From: Ancylobacter novellus
GTDB taxonomy: Bacteria; Pseudomonadota; Alphaproteobacteria; Rhizobiales; Xanthobacteraceae
NCBI GenBank assembly: GCA_003241485.1
Contig: QFQD01000001.1
Location: 61,818-125,817 of the forward strand
Length of the DNA stretch: 64,000 nucleotides
Direction: 5' to 3'
Shown one piece after another: positions 42,413-50,975 of the stretch; within the stretch, counting starts at the first letter, position 1, and each line of letters opens with the position of its first letter. Made by a program: the position numbers and the translations under genes. Under the pieces are notes generated by a model. It worked only from the letters and a program-made list of their open reading frames with translations. It searched no databases and was not told the DNA's origin.

Positions 42413-43384
42413 TCAGCCGTTGGCCGCGAGGCTACGGCGCATCAGCTCTTCCAGTTCGGGATCGTGCGATTCGGGAAGCACGATACGCACGGTTGCCAAG
42501 AGGTCGCCCGAGGCGTCCTCCGCCTTGGGCAGGCCCTTGCCGCGCAGGCGGAAGGTGCGGCCGGAATTGGTCCAGGCCGGCACGGACAGTTCGACCTCGC
42601 CCTTGAGCGTGGGCACGCGCACCTTGCCGCCCAGCACGGCCTGCGCGAGCGGCAGCGCCACGTCGGCCTTGAGGTCCGCGCCCTCCACCTTGAACTGTGG
42701 ATGGGGCGCATAGGCGACGACCACATAGGCGTCGCCCGCCGCGCCGCCGAACGGGCTCGGCTCGCCCTGGCCCTTGAGGCGCATGCGGTGGCCTTCCGCC
42801 ACGCGCGGGGGAATCTTGATCTCGACGGCGCGTCCGTTCGGCAGGTGCACTTTCACCGGGCCGCCCTCGACCACCCGCTCCAGCGGCACCGGCACGCTGA
42901 TCTCGACATCGCCGCCACGCGGCGTCTCACCGCGACCGGCACCCGCGCGGCCACGGCCGCGGCCGCCGAGAATGTCGGCGATCACGTCGTCGAAGCCGCC
43001 GGCATCGTGCGGGCCATGGCCGGAGCGGCGCATGCCCTCCGGGCCGAAGGAGAAGCTCTCGAAGATGGATTCGTCCTGCGGGCCGCCGCCGAACCCGCCA
43101 CTGCGGAAGCCGCCGCGCCGGAAGCCGCCGGCCCCGCCGGGATAGCCCTCAAAGCCGCGGGGCTTGCCCTCGGCATCGATTTCGCCGCGGTCGAACTGGC
43201 CGCGCTTCTCGGGGTCCGAGAGCAGTTCATTGGCCGAATTCAGCTCGGCAAAGCGGTCCTGCGCCTTCGGATCGTTCTTGTTGGCGTCCGGGTGCAGCTT
43301 CTTGGCGAGCTTGCGGAAAGCCCGCTTGATTTCGGTCTGGTCGGCGGTTTTGGCAACGCCGAGGATTTCATAGGGATCGCGCAT
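42413..43384 (-). CDS. DnaJ-class chaperone (CbpA-like)
   Basis: This 323-residue J-domain co-chaperone of DnaK has the J-domain at the N-terminus (DPYEILGVAKTADQTEIKRAFRKLAKKLHPDANK, with the HPD tripeptide). A Gly/Phe/Arg-rich linker (about residues 75-150) follows, then two C-terminal substrate-binding domains (VEISVPVPLERVVEGGPVKVHLPNGR). The zinc-finger repeats of DnaJ itself are missing, so it is type II/CbpA-like. The start at 43384 gives MRDPYEIL; the longer frame is Arg-rich. Confidence 0.93.
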   Translation of the reverse strand: MRDPYEILGVAKTADQTEIKRAFRKLAKKLHPDANKNDPKAQDRFAELNSANELLSDPEKRGQFDRGEIDAEGKPRGFEGYPGGAGGFRRGGFRSGGFGGGPQDESIFESFSFGPEGMRRSGHGPHDAGGFDDVIADILGGRGRGRAGAGRGETPRGGDVEISVPVPLERVVEGGPVKVHLPNGRAVEIKIPPRVAEGHRMRLKGQGEPSPFGGAAGDAYVVVAYAPHPQFKVEGADLKADVALPLAQAVLGGKVRVPTLKGEVELSVPAWTNSGRTFRLRGKGLPKAEDASGDLLATVRIVLPESHDPELEELMRRSLAANG

Positions 43385-43486
43385 GGATGATCGTCTCGTC
43401 CGGCGGTTCCGGTTCAACGCCCATGTAGGCACGGTGTTGCTGCGATGCAACGGCGTGGGGCGCGTGAAAGTCCCGGCAAACTGCTT

Positions 43487-44017
43487 TTAGCTGCGCTCCA
43501 GCAGGCGGGCCTCGTCGACCTGCCACGTGCCGCGCGCCGTGCGGCAGGCTGAACCCTGCAGCCAGTCGGCCTTCTCGCTGTCGCCGCCATGGATGAAGCT
43601 GACCATGAAGTCGCGGCAGGTGCCGTCCTGCGTGACGCGGCTTTGGCCGATGGGTGTGACCATGCCGCTCGCCTGCCGGGCGGGATTGGACCACGGGACG
43701 CTCGGCGCCGTCTGCTTGTCGCGCAGCGCGACGGCCAGCGCCTGCCGCGCCGCTACCCAGTCTTCCGGCGCCACGCCGGCCGGCGGGGTGCGCTCGGTAT
43801 AGGCGACAGGCTGCACGATAGAGCCGGTCGTCACGGGATCGATGCCGGAGACGCCCGACGAGGGCAGCAGCGAGCACCCCCCGGCCATGATGCCGAGAAG
43901 CGCGAAGGTAAGCACCGATCCGACTGTGCGGATGGTCACGACGCGCTTATATGGTGCGTCGGCATGTCCGGAGACCGCTCCTTTCGGGAAACGTCCCTTG
44001 TCCTGCCCTGTCGTCAT
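43487..44017 (-). CDS. RT0821/Lpp0805 family surface lipoprotein-like protein
   Basis: This 176-residue envelope protein has a hydrophobic export segment (IRTVGSVLTFALLGIMAGGC) with a cysteine placed like a lipobox. It ends in the family C-terminal domain: ARQALAVALRDKQTAPSVPWSNPARQASGMVTP, then CRDFMVSFIHGG and ACRTARGTWQV. Two conserved cysteines probably pair. The start is uncertain: ATG 44017 gives a long polar leader, whereas GTG 43939 gives a conventional short signal peptide. It is divergent from pdxH. Confidence 0.83.
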   Translation of the reverse strand: MTTGQDKGRFPKGAVSGHADAPYKRVVTIRTVGSVLTFALLGIMAGGCSLLPSSGVSGIDPVTTGSIVQPVAYTERTPPAGVAPEDWVAARQALAVALRDKQTAPSVPWSNPARQASGMVTPIGQSRVTQDGTCRDFMVSFIHGGDSEKADWLQGSACRTARGTWQVDEARLLERS

Positions 44018-44081
44018 GTGCCGCCCGTGGAAACCTGTCTGGCGAACCAGGGCCCGTACCCTGATTGTCCAGCCGTCGAAG

Positions 44082-44717
44082 ATGCCCGCTATGGAAGCCT
44101 CAGAACCGTTAACATCCGGTGATTTCACCGCTGCGTCCGAACCGTTTCGGCTTTTCGAGGAATGGTTTGCCGAGGCCAAGGCGAGCGAGCCGAACGATCC
44201 CAACGCCATGGCGCTCGCCACCGTCGACGCCGACGGGCTGCCGGATGTGCGCATGGTTCTGCTGAACCAGCGCGACGCGCGCGGCTTCGTGTTCTTCACC
44301 AATACCGGCAGCGCCAAGGGGCGCGAACTGGCGGCGGTGGCGAAGGCGGCCGTGGTGTTCCACTGGAAGTCGCTGCGCCGGCAGGTCCGCGTGCGCGGCC
44401 CGGTCGAGATGGTGAGCGATGCCGAGGCGGACGCCTATTTCGCCACCCGCCCGCGCCTGTCGCAGATCGGCGCGTGGGCGAGCCAGCAGTCGCGCCCGCT
44501 GGAGGGTCGCTTCGCGCTGGAGGCGGCGGTGGCCAGGACCACGGCGCAGTATGGCGTCAGCGCGGTGCCGCGTCCCCCGCACTGGACCGGCTACCGCATC
44601 CGGCCGGTGCAGATCGAATTCTGGCACGACCGCCCGTTCCGCCTGCATGACCGAATCGTATTCCGACGCGACACGCCGGAGGCCGAGGGCTGGGACAAGG
44701 CCCGGCTTTACCCCTGA
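44082..44717 (+). CDS. pdxH: pyridoxamine 5'-phosphate oxidase
   Basis: PdxH oxidises pyridoxine or pyridoxamine phosphate to pyridoxal 5'-phosphate using FMN. The 211-residue product has the FMN-binding VRMVLLNQRDARGFVFFTNTGSAKGREL block. RPRLSQIGAWASQQSRPL and the C-terminal WTGYRIRPVQIEFW and RIVFRRD blocks complete the signature. ATGs at 44082 and 44091 are both possible starts; neither has a strong ribosome site. It is monocistronic, followed after 78 bases by an SDR gene. Confidence 0.95.
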   Translation: MPAMEASEPLTSGDFTAASEPFRLFEEWFAEAKASEPNDPNAMALATVDADGLPDVRMVLLNQRDARGFVFFTNTGSAKGRELAAVAKAAVVFHWKSLRRQVRVRGPVEMVSDAEADAYFATRPRLSQIGAWASQQSRPLEGRFALEAAVARTTAQYGVSAVPRPPHWTGYRIRPVQIEFWHDRPFRLHDRIVFRRDTPEAEGWDKARLYP

Positions 44718-44795
44718 AGCCCGGCCCCACGCCGCTCGCTTCTGCCCCGCATAGATTTTCTGACATGGCGCCAACCCTGAGCTAAGACTGCATCC

Positions 44796-45545
44796 ATGAC
44801 CAAGGGTTCAAATCAGCCTCGCCGCACCATGCTGCTCACCGGCGCCTCGCGCGGGATCGGCCACGCCACCGTCAAGCGGTTCTCCGCCGCGGGATGGCGC
44901 GTCATCACCTGCTCGCGCCATCCCTTCCCGGAGAATTGCCCGTGGGAGATGGGGCCGGAAGACCATATCCAGGTCGACCTGTCCGATCCCGCCGACACGA
45001 TGCGGGCGGTGGAGGAGATCAAGAACCGCCTGCCGGACGGGGAGCTGCATGCCCTCGTCAACAATGCCGGCATCTCGCCCAAGGGCGAGGGCGGCGCGCG
45101 GCTGAGCACGCTGAACACGCCGCAGGAGGCCTGGCACAAGGTCTTCCAGGTGAATCTCTTCGCGCCGATCCTGCTGGCGCGCGGCCTGCTGGAAGAGCTC
45201 AAGCGCACCCATGGCGCGGTGGTGAACGTCACCTCGATCGCCGGCTCGCGGGTGCATCCCTTCGCCGGGGCGGCCTATGCCACCTCCAAGGCGGCGCTGG
45301 CCGGCCTCACCCGCGAGATGGCGGCCGATTTCGGCCGCGTCGGCGTGCGGGTCAACGCCATCGCGCCGGGTGAGATCGATACTTCGATCCTGTCGCCGGG
45401 CACCGAGAAGATCGTCGAGCAGATCCCGATGCAGCGCCTCGGCACGCCCGACGAGGTGGCGAAGATCATCTATGTGCTGTGCACCGAGACCTCGTCCTAT
45501 CTGAACGGGGCCGAGATCCACATCAATGGCGGCCAGCACGTCTGA
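44796..45545 (+). CDS. SDR family oxidoreductase
   Basis: This 249-residue classical short-chain dehydrogenase has the cofactor motif LLTGASRGIGHAT (TGxxxGxG) at residues 14-26, NNAGIS, the catalytic Ser in VNVTSIAGSRVHPF, and Tyr-x3-Lys in AAYATSKAALAGLTREM. The ending INGGQHV is typical. The NAD or NADP preference and the substrate cannot be fixed; the region after the first strand (TCSRHPFPENCPW) is unusual. It is monocistronic, with a long palindromic repeat downstream. Confidence 0.9.
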   Translation: MTKGSNQPRRTMLLTGASRGIGHATVKRFSAAGWRVITCSRHPFPENCPWEMGPEDHIQVDLSDPADTMRAVEEIKNRLPDGELHALVNNAGISPKGEGGARLSTLNTPQEAWHKVFQVNLFAPILLARGLLEELKRTHGAVVNVTSIAGSRVHPFAGAAYATSKAALAGLTREMAADFGRVGVRVNAIAPGEIDTSILSPGTEKIVEQIPMQRLGTPDEVAKIIYVLCTETSSYLNGAEIHINGGQHV

Positions 45546-45570
45546 GGCGTTCGGCGACGGCGAGTTAGGG

Positions 45571-45724
45571 CGTCGCCTGCGGCGGAATCCTGCGCGGGGT
45601 CCCGGATCGGCGTTCCGCCTGCGCCGTCACGTGTCCGGGACACATAGCCTGCCGTTTCCCGGACCAGCTGCACGGAGTGCAGCGCCGATCCGGGATCCAG
45701 CGCAAGAATCCCGCGAAGCGACGT
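45571..45724. repeat. long nested palindromic intergenic repeat
   Basis: The gap between the SDR and corA genes is filled by a nested inverted repeat of about 150 bases. The clearest arms are CCCGGATCGGCG (45601-45612) and CGCCGATCCGGG (45683-45694), flanked by weaker outer arms (CGTCGC...GCGACG, GGAATCCTGCGC...GCGCAAGAATCCC). The centre has an ACGTGTCCGGGACACAT palindrome. It looks like a composite of the REP-like elements seen elsewhere; it has no ORF of its own. Confidence 0.7.
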
Positions 45725-45742
45725 CGGCTATCCAGCCCGCGG

Positions 45743-46720
45743 CTAGAGCCAGCGTTTCCATTTGAAGATGAGATAGGGCACCACCGCCGCCGCCAGCATG
45801 GCGGCGAGCGCAATGGGGTAGCCCCAGTGCTCGTTCAGCTCGGGCATGTACTGGAAATTCATGCCGTAGACCGAGGCGATCAGCGTCGGCGGCATCAGCA
45901 CGACCGAGAGCACCGCGAAGATCTTGATGATGTTGTTCTGCTCGATCGACACCATGCCGAGCGTGGCGTCGAGCAGGAAGGTGATCTTGTTGCCGAGATA
46001 GGAGACGTGGTCGTTCAGCGAGGTGACGTCGCGCTGCATGCTCTTGAGCAGGGCGCGCTGTTCCTTGTCGAAGCGCTGCGCCTCGCTCTCCGTGCCGAGG
46101 AAAGTGACGAGGCGGCCGATGGAGACCAGGCTCTCGCGGACCTTGGAGGCGAGGTCGCCGCGCCGCCCCAGCATGCGCAGCAGCACGCGGAAGCGCTGGC
46201 TGCCGGTTTCCCCGGCCTCGTCACGCTCGAACACACGGCGCGAGATGGCGTCGATGTCGCCGCCCAGCCGCTCGATGATGTCGGCGGCGCGGTCGATGAT
46301 GGTGTCGAGCAGGATGAGCAGTACCCGGTCGCCGCGCAGAGCACCTGCCGCCGCGCGGTCGAGCTTGGGCTGGGCGATGCGGAACGGGGTCGATTCCTCA
46401 TAGCGGACGGTGGCGAGCCGCCCATTGGTGAGGATGAAGGTGACATCGGAGAGCGTGGGCTCCTCGGTCTCGCTGTGGCAGACCACCGAGGCCGTCATGT
46501 AGCGCGCGCCGTTCTCGATGCGCAGCCGGCTCGACGGCTCGATCTCGACCATCTCCGCCTGTGTCGGCACGGCGATGCCGAGCGACGCCTCGACAATGAG
46601 GTCCTCATCGGGCGCGGGCTTGAACAGGTCGATCCAGATGGCGTCGGTCGGGATTGAGTCGGCGCTCCCGACGGACGTGCGCGCGAGGGCGCCATTCCGG
46701 ATGCTGTAGGCGTTTATCAT
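45743..46720 (-). CDS. corA: CorA family divalent-cation transporter
   Basis: This 325-residue pentameric Mg2+ channel-type transporter has a large N-terminal cytoplasmic alpha/beta domain and a long helix (DKEQRALLKSMQRDVTSLNDHVSYLGNKI). Two C-terminal membrane segments follow, the first ending with the diagnostic YGMNFQYMPEL (GMN motif) and the second just before a basic KWKRWL tail. The start at 46720 (MINAYSIRNGALA) matches relatives; upstream is a hairpin leader. It may also carry Co2+ or Ni2+. Confidence 0.95.
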   Translation of the reverse strand: MINAYSIRNGALARTSVGSADSIPTDAIWIDLFKPAPDEDLIVEASLGIAVPTQAEMVEIEPSSRLRIENGARYMTASVVCHSETEEPTLSDVTFILTNGRLATVRYEESTPFRIAQPKLDRAAAGALRGDRVLLILLDTIIDRAADIIERLGGDIDAISRRVFERDEAGETGSQRFRVLLRMLGRRGDLASKVRESLVSIGRLVTFLGTESEAQRFDKEQRALLKSMQRDVTSLNDHVSYLGNKITFLLDATLGMVSIEQNNIIKIFAVLSVVLMPPTLIASVYGMNFQYMPELNEHWGYPIALAAMLAAAVVPYLIFKWKRWL

Positions 46721-46756
46721 GCTGTCTCCCCGCGCCTGCACGCGCCGACTCAAGGC

Positions 46757-46780
46757 GGCCCTCCGAGAATGCGGAGGGCC
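46757..46780 (-). promoter_or_regulatory. hairpin in the corA leader
   Basis: A perfect 9-bp GC-rich stem (GGCCCTCCG / CGGAGGGCC) with a 6-base loop lies about 36 bases upstream of the corA ATG on the minus strand. There is no T-run on either side, so it is not a simple terminator; a regulatory leader structure is possible. Confidence 0.4.
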
Positions 46781-46914
46781 GGCGCATGTGTCACGTCTCC
46801 AGCACAACGTCCACACCGCGCGCATGGGCGAAGGCTCGCCTGCAGGCGGCAGTCGGATCGGGCGATGGTTGGGGGATGCGGGCGAGCTCGTCCCGGTTGG
46901 GTGACCGGTGGCAA

Positions 46915-47145
46915 TCAGGCCGCGAAATATTCCACGTCGCGAAGCGTTACGATTTTAGCTTCCGTGTCATCGGTCCGCGCCGCGCCCTTGCCGGGGGCAT
47001 CGGATACCGTCGTCTTGCTGTAGTTGTAGCGGGCCGCCGCGGCGACCGCCGAAATGCCGATGTCGCGCCAGTGCGCGGTCTGTTGCGACCGGTCCCAACG
47101 CTCGCTAGGGCGGCCCTCGGGAGCCGGTGTTTCCTCGGTAGACAT
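46915..47145 (-). CDS. small hypothetical protein
   Basis: This 76-residue acidic-then-basic protein (STEETPAPEGRPSERWDRSQQTAHWRDIGISAVAAAARYNY, ending TLRDVEYFAA) has no signal peptide or membrane segment and no cysteine. GGAGG lies five bases before ATG 47145, which is good support. It lies between the corA leader and a divergent L,D-transpeptidase gene. The pattern IGISAVAAAARY is seen in small Hyphomicrobiales proteins, but I know no function. Confidence 0.75.
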   Translation of the reverse strand: MSTEETPAPEGRPSERWDRSQQTAHWRDIGISAVAAAARYNYSKTTVSDAPGKGAARTDDTEAKIVTLRDVEYFAA

Positions 47146-47437
47146 GACTTCCTCCGTGATTACGCCCCGCCTTTCCGGACGGGTGCCAACGAATTGATCG
47201 CTGACTGCGTCAAAAATAAGCAGAATCGAGGTTGTCGATAAGGCCGTTGACGTAAGGAACGGGGTTTCGCGGCCGTTTTTGACCTCTTCCAAGGGAAGTG
47301 GTGTTTTTGCGCAACATTTCCGCGCGACAAGCACGCGTCGAACACATGGCCTCTTCAAGGCGGAAACGAGTTCGTTTAATCGACGTATGGAAATGGCGCG
47401 CGCTACAGCGTGCCGAGGCGATTCGGAGCATCGGGAA

Positions 47438-48040
47438 ATGATCGTGCGCGGGGCGGGAGCTGTCCTGTTGGCGCTTCTTTTGGGAGCGTGCACCAGTGTG
47501 GAGCGTCAGGCGGCGCCGGAGGCGTCGCTGACGCCGCGGGATAAGCAGCTGCTTGCTAACGCGCCGTATCAGAAGGTTCAGCCGCCAGAGATGTATCTGC
47601 GGTCGATCGTCGATTACACCGGCACGCAGAAGCCGGGTACCATCGTCGTCGATACCGACAAGAAGTACCTCTATCTGGTGCAGGACAACGGCAAGGCCAT
47701 TCGCTACGGTGTGACCGTCGGCGAGGAAGGCCTCGCGTTCAAGGGTGAAGCCAAGGTTGGCCGCAAGGCCGAATGGCCGACCTGGACGCCCACCCCCGAG
47801 ATCAAGCAGCGCCTCGCCGGCATCCCGAACTTCGTCGGTCCCGGCCCGCACAACCCGATGGGTGCGCGCGCGCTCTATCTCTACCAGGGCAACAAGGACA
47901 CGCTGTTCCGCATTCACGGCACCAACCAGCCGGAATATATCGGTCAGGCCATCTCGTCGGGCTGCATCCGCATGCTGAACGAGGACGTCATCGACCTCTA
48001 TACCCGCGTGCCGCAGGGCGCCGAAGTCGTCGTGCTCTGA
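47438..48040 (+). CDS. L,D-transpeptidase (YkuD) lipoprotein
   Basis: This 200-residue envelope enzyme has a lipoprotein signal (LLALLLGACTS, Cys near residue 17) and the YkuD catalytic domain. Its signature is HGTN near residue 160 and SSGCIRM with the catalytic Cys176. It cross-links or anchors at meso-diaminopimelate of peptidoglycan, probably from the outer or inner membrane face. The ATG at 47438 puts the lipobox at the usual place; a longer frame has a polar leader. A terminator follows at 48061. Confidence 0.93.
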   Translation: MIVRGAGAVLLALLLGACTSVERQAAPEASLTPRDKQLLANAPYQKVQPPEMYLRSIVDYTGTQKPGTIVVDTDKKYLYLVQDNGKAIRYGVTVGEEGLAFKGEAKVGRKAEWPTWTPTPEIKQRLAGIPNFVGPGPHNPMGARALYLYQGNKDTLFRIHGTNQPEYIGQAISSGCIRMLNEDVIDLYTRVPQGAEVVVL

Positions 48041-48060
48041 GCCACGCCGCACCGGACATG

Positions 48061-48098
48061 AAAAAGGGCGCTGCCGCGGCAGCGCCCTTTTTTGTTTG
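48061..48098 (+). terminator. rho-independent terminator after the L,D-transpeptidase gene
   Basis: A perfect 13-bp stem (48063-48075 with 48078-48090) is followed by TTTTTTGTTTG. It starts 21 bases past the stop codon. Confidence 0.95.
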
Positions 48099-48134
48099 TG
48101 CGGTGACGAGCCGCGCTCCTCTTGTCCTGCACGC

Positions 48135-48170
48135 GATCCCGGAGCGGCCCTGAGGGCCGTCCGGGATGAC
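48135..48170. repeat. REP-like palindrome
   Basis: This 36-base imperfect palindrome has arms CCCGGAGCGGCC / GGCCGTCCGGG (one bulge) and ends GATCC / GGATGAC. It is nearly the reverse complement of the 7738 element and shares the GGATGAC end with the 14051 element. It lies between convergent genes, beyond the transpeptidase terminator. Confidence 0.65.
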
Positions 48171-48197
48171 GGCTGGAGGCGAGGAGCGGCGGCGACC

Positions 48198-49580
48198 TCA
48201 GGCCGCCAGCAGCTTCTCGCTCACCGCCCAGTCCAGCGTCTTGTCGAGCGCGCGGGTGAGGCGGTCGAACAATTCGTCGATCTCGGCCGGCGAGATGACC
48301 AGCGGCGGGCAGATGGTGACCGCATCGCCGAACACGTTGCGCACGATCAGACCCTCGGCCTGCGCGAAGGCGACGCATTTGGCGGCGACGCCCTTCTTCG
48401 GGTCGAACTGGTGCTTGGTCTTCTTGTCCGCGACGATCTCGATGCCGGCTACGAGACCGGCGCCGCGCGCCTCGCCGACCAGAGGATGGTCCTCCAGCGC
48501 CGCCAGCCGGGCGCGGAACTGCGGGATCTTGGCGCGCACGCGCTCGAACACGCTCTCGCGCTCATAGATTTCCAGCGTCTTCAGCGCCACCGCCGCCGCG
48601 ACCGGATGGCCCGAATAGGTGTAGCCATGGCCGAAGCTGCCGAGCTTGGTGCTCTCCTGCAGCATGGCCTGGTACATGTCCTCGGGGATCATCACGCCGC
48701 CGATCGGCTGGTAGGCCGAGGAGAGCGCCTTGGCGATGGAGATCGAGTGCGGCTTCATGTCCATCGCCTGGCAGCCGAAGGCGGTGCCGAGACGGCCGAA
48801 GCCGCAGATGACCTCGTCGCCGATGAAGAACACGTCGTATTTGGCGAGCACGGCCTCGATCTTGGGATAGTAGGTCTTCGGCGGCACGATGACGCCGCCC
48901 GCGCCCATGATGGGCTCGGCGATGAAGGCGGCCACCGTGTCCGGATCCTCGGCGATGATCAGCGCCTCGAGGTCGGCGGCGAGGCGGGTGGCGAAATCCT
49001 CCTCGCTCTCGCCGGGCTCGGCGAGGCGGTAATGGTGCGGGCAGGTGGTGTGCCGCACGCCGGCGATCGGCAGGTCGAAATCGTTGTGGTTGCCGGCAAG
49101 GCCGGTCAGCGAGGCCGAGGCGATGGTGACGCCGTGATAGGCGCGCATGCGCGAGATGATCTTCTTCTTCTTCGGCCGGCCGAGTGCATTGTTCATGTAC
49201 CAGACGAGCTTCATCTGGGTGTCGTTGGCTTCCGAACCCGAGGAGGTGAAGAACACCTTGGAGATCGGCACCGGCGCCATCTCCTTCAGCTTCTCGGCCA
49301 GCTCGATCGCGGGATCGTGGCTCTTGCCGCCGAAGATGTGCGTGAAGGGCAGCTTGCGCATCTGCGTCGCCGCGGCTTCCACAAGCTCCTCGTTGCCATA
49401 GCCGAGCGCGGTGCACCACAGACCGGCCATGCCCTCCAGATAGGGCTTGCCGTCGACATCGTGGACCCAGACACCCTGGCCGCGTTCAAGGATGAGCGGG
49501 CCGGTTTCCCGGACGGCGACGAGGTTGGTGTAGGGGTGGACCAGGGTCTCGACGTCGCGAGTCTGGAGGTTGGTGAGCAT
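48198..49580 (-). CDS. class III PLP-dependent aminotransferase
   Basis: This 460-residue omega-type aminotransferase has the fold class I signatures VFFTSSGSEANDTQMKL, the phosphate-side MRAYHGVTIAS, the Asp in FIGDEVICGFGRLG, and the PLP lysine in SISIAKALSSAYQPIGGVMI. The substrate is probably an omega-amino acid, diamine or beta-alanine-like compound with a keto acid acceptor. Specificity is not readable. The start at 49580 (MLTNLQTRDVETLVHPYTN) has GGAG nine bases upstream; a GTG five codons earlier is possible. Confidence 0.94.
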   Translation of the reverse strand: MLTNLQTRDVETLVHPYTNLVAVRETGPLILERGQGVWVHDVDGKPYLEGMAGLWCTALGYGNEELVEAAATQMRKLPFTHIFGGKSHDPAIELAEKLKEMAPVPISKVFFTSSGSEANDTQMKLVWYMNNALGRPKKKKIISRMRAYHGVTIASASLTGLAGNHNDFDLPIAGVRHTTCPHHYRLAEPGESEEDFATRLAADLEALIIAEDPDTVAAFIAEPIMGAGGVIVPPKTYYPKIEAVLAKYDVFFIGDEVICGFGRLGTAFGCQAMDMKPHSISIAKALSSAYQPIGGVMIPEDMYQAMLQESTKLGSFGHGYTYSGHPVAAAVALKTLEIYERESVFERVRAKIPQFRARLAALEDHPLVGEARGAGLVAGIEIVADKKTKHQFDPKKGVAAKCVAFAQAEGLIVRNVFGDAVTICPPLVISPAEIDELFDRLTRALDKTLDWAVSEKLLAA

Positions 49581-49665
49581 TTGCCGGAACTCCACGGAAG
49601 GTGAGTTCCACTACACTAGTGCCTGCCGGCCTCCGCCGGAAGCGCACCCTTTGTCGAGGACGGGG

Positions 49666-50931
49666 CTACTGGTCGCTCGCCGCGGGTTCGGGCGCGTCGT
49701 CCTCGCTCTTCGCCGGCTCCGGCGCCGGCTTGGCCGGCGGCCTGGGAACCACAGCCTCGATACGCGCGGTTGCCCACTGGCACAGCACCGCGCCCGAGCG
49801 CCGCTCGGCACGATCCAGATGGAGGTGCTGCTCGTGATAGCCATCCGAGCCGGGACCGAGAATGGTGGTGAAATCGGCGCAGGCGCTAAGCTTCAGCCTG
49901 TCCTGGAAATCGAGCGGCATTGCGAGAGCGCCCGCCGAGGGTCGGCCGATGACGAAGCTGCGCCCGTCCTTCAGAACGAAGCCGCCAATGTCGATCGCGT
50001 TGCCGCGCCCGTGCTCGCTGATCTTCGCGCCGGCGACGCGGTTGCGCGGGCGGCACTGCTGCGAGGCGGCCACCTCGACCTTGTCCAGCGGCGCGCCGAG
50101 CGTGGCGACGACGGGTTCGACCTTCTCGCGCAGCCACACGGCCACCGAGGCGGCCATCTGGCAGCGAAGCGTGGCGGCGGGGCTCAGCGTGACGAGCCGC
50201 CCGTCCTTCATGCGCACGGCGGAGAGCGTGACCCCGCGATCGACCGTGCACAGCGGATTTGTCGCCGTCACGACGGAAGGCTCGAACACGCCGATATCGC
50301 CGTTCGACAGCTCCGGGCAGATGGTCGGCACCGACCCGGCGGTGGGCCCCGCCTTGTCGGCAGGCGCGATCTCCGCCGCAGCGGGAGGCAGCGTGGCGAG
50401 ACGTTGCTTGGCGGGCGGCGCCTCGGCCTGCTCCGGTGCGCCAGAAGGCCGCACCGGCGGCAGCGGCACGTCGCTCGCGACTTTCGCAAGGCGCATCTCT
50501 TCACGTGCGGAGGGCGGCGCGGGGATGGCGGGCGCCGCGGCGATGCGCGGGGCCTCTGCCTGGGGCTGGGGCTGTGGTTCGGGCGGCGGCAGAGGAGCGG
50601 CGGCGGCGACCGGCGGGGCGGGAGATACCTCGGGAGCCGGTGTTTGCGCCGCCGGCGTCTCGGCTGCGAACTCCGCCGGCCGGATCGGTGGCAATGGCGC
50701 GGTTGCCGGCAAGGCGCGGCGTCGCGTGGTCGCACGCGGCTTTGCCGGCGCGCCGACCCAGTCGCCGATCTGCCGGTTCAGCGCTCGTCCCGCTTCGTCG
50801 AAGGACGAGCCGATTTGGGCCAGCGGTTCCGCCTGCACAACGGGAGCGGAAAGCAACAACAGCGCAAACCCTGCCGCAAGGCTGCGGCTGCGCGGCAGCG
50901 TGCGATTGGATGGGAGACGGCGAAAATCCAT
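49666..50931 (-). CDS. extensin-like C-terminal domain protein (peptidase M15-like fold)
   Basis: This 421-residue exported protein has a signal peptide (SLAAGFALLLLSAPVVQAE) and a long Pro/Ala/Glu-rich, low-complexity linker (about residues 60-185). The C-terminal extensin-like domain has motifs like those of metal-dependent D,D-peptidases: SEHGRGNAIDIGGF and DGYHEQHLHLD, with a conserved CRPRNRV before them. It may cut or bind peptidoglycan in the periplasm. A short Lys/Glu/Ala tail ends it. It is divergent from the HAD gene by 44 bases. Confidence 0.88.
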   Translation of the reverse strand: MDFRRLPSNRTLPRSRSLAAGFALLLLSAPVVQAEPLAQIGSSFDEAGRALNRQIGDWVGAPAKPRATTRRRALPATAPLPPIRPAEFAAETPAAQTPAPEVSPAPPVAAAAPLPPPEPQPQPQAEAPRIAAAPAIPAPPSAREEMRLAKVASDVPLPPVRPSGAPEQAEAPPAKQRLATLPPAAAEIAPADKAGPTAGSVPTICPELSNGDIGVFEPSVVTATNPLCTVDRGVTLSAVRMKDGRLVTLSPAATLRCQMAASVAVWLREKVEPVVATLGAPLDKVEVAASQQCRPRNRVAGAKISEHGRGNAIDIGGFVLKDGRSFVIGRPSAGALAMPLDFQDRLKLSACADFTTILGPGSDGYHEQHLHLDRAERRSGAVLCQWATARIEAVVPRPPAKPAPEPAKSEDDAPEPAASDQ

Positions 50932-50975
50932 GCTATCAGCCCCTTATCCGCTCTTCGACGAGACATCGACTGACA

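Noticed and set aside
43842..44081. Longer pdxH reading frame starting far upstream
   Set aside because: It overlaps the divergent lipoprotein gene and has no conserved sequence; PdxH starts near 44082-44091.
46757..46780. corA leader hairpin as a terminator
   Set aside because: Neither strand has a T-run after the stem, so termination is not supported.
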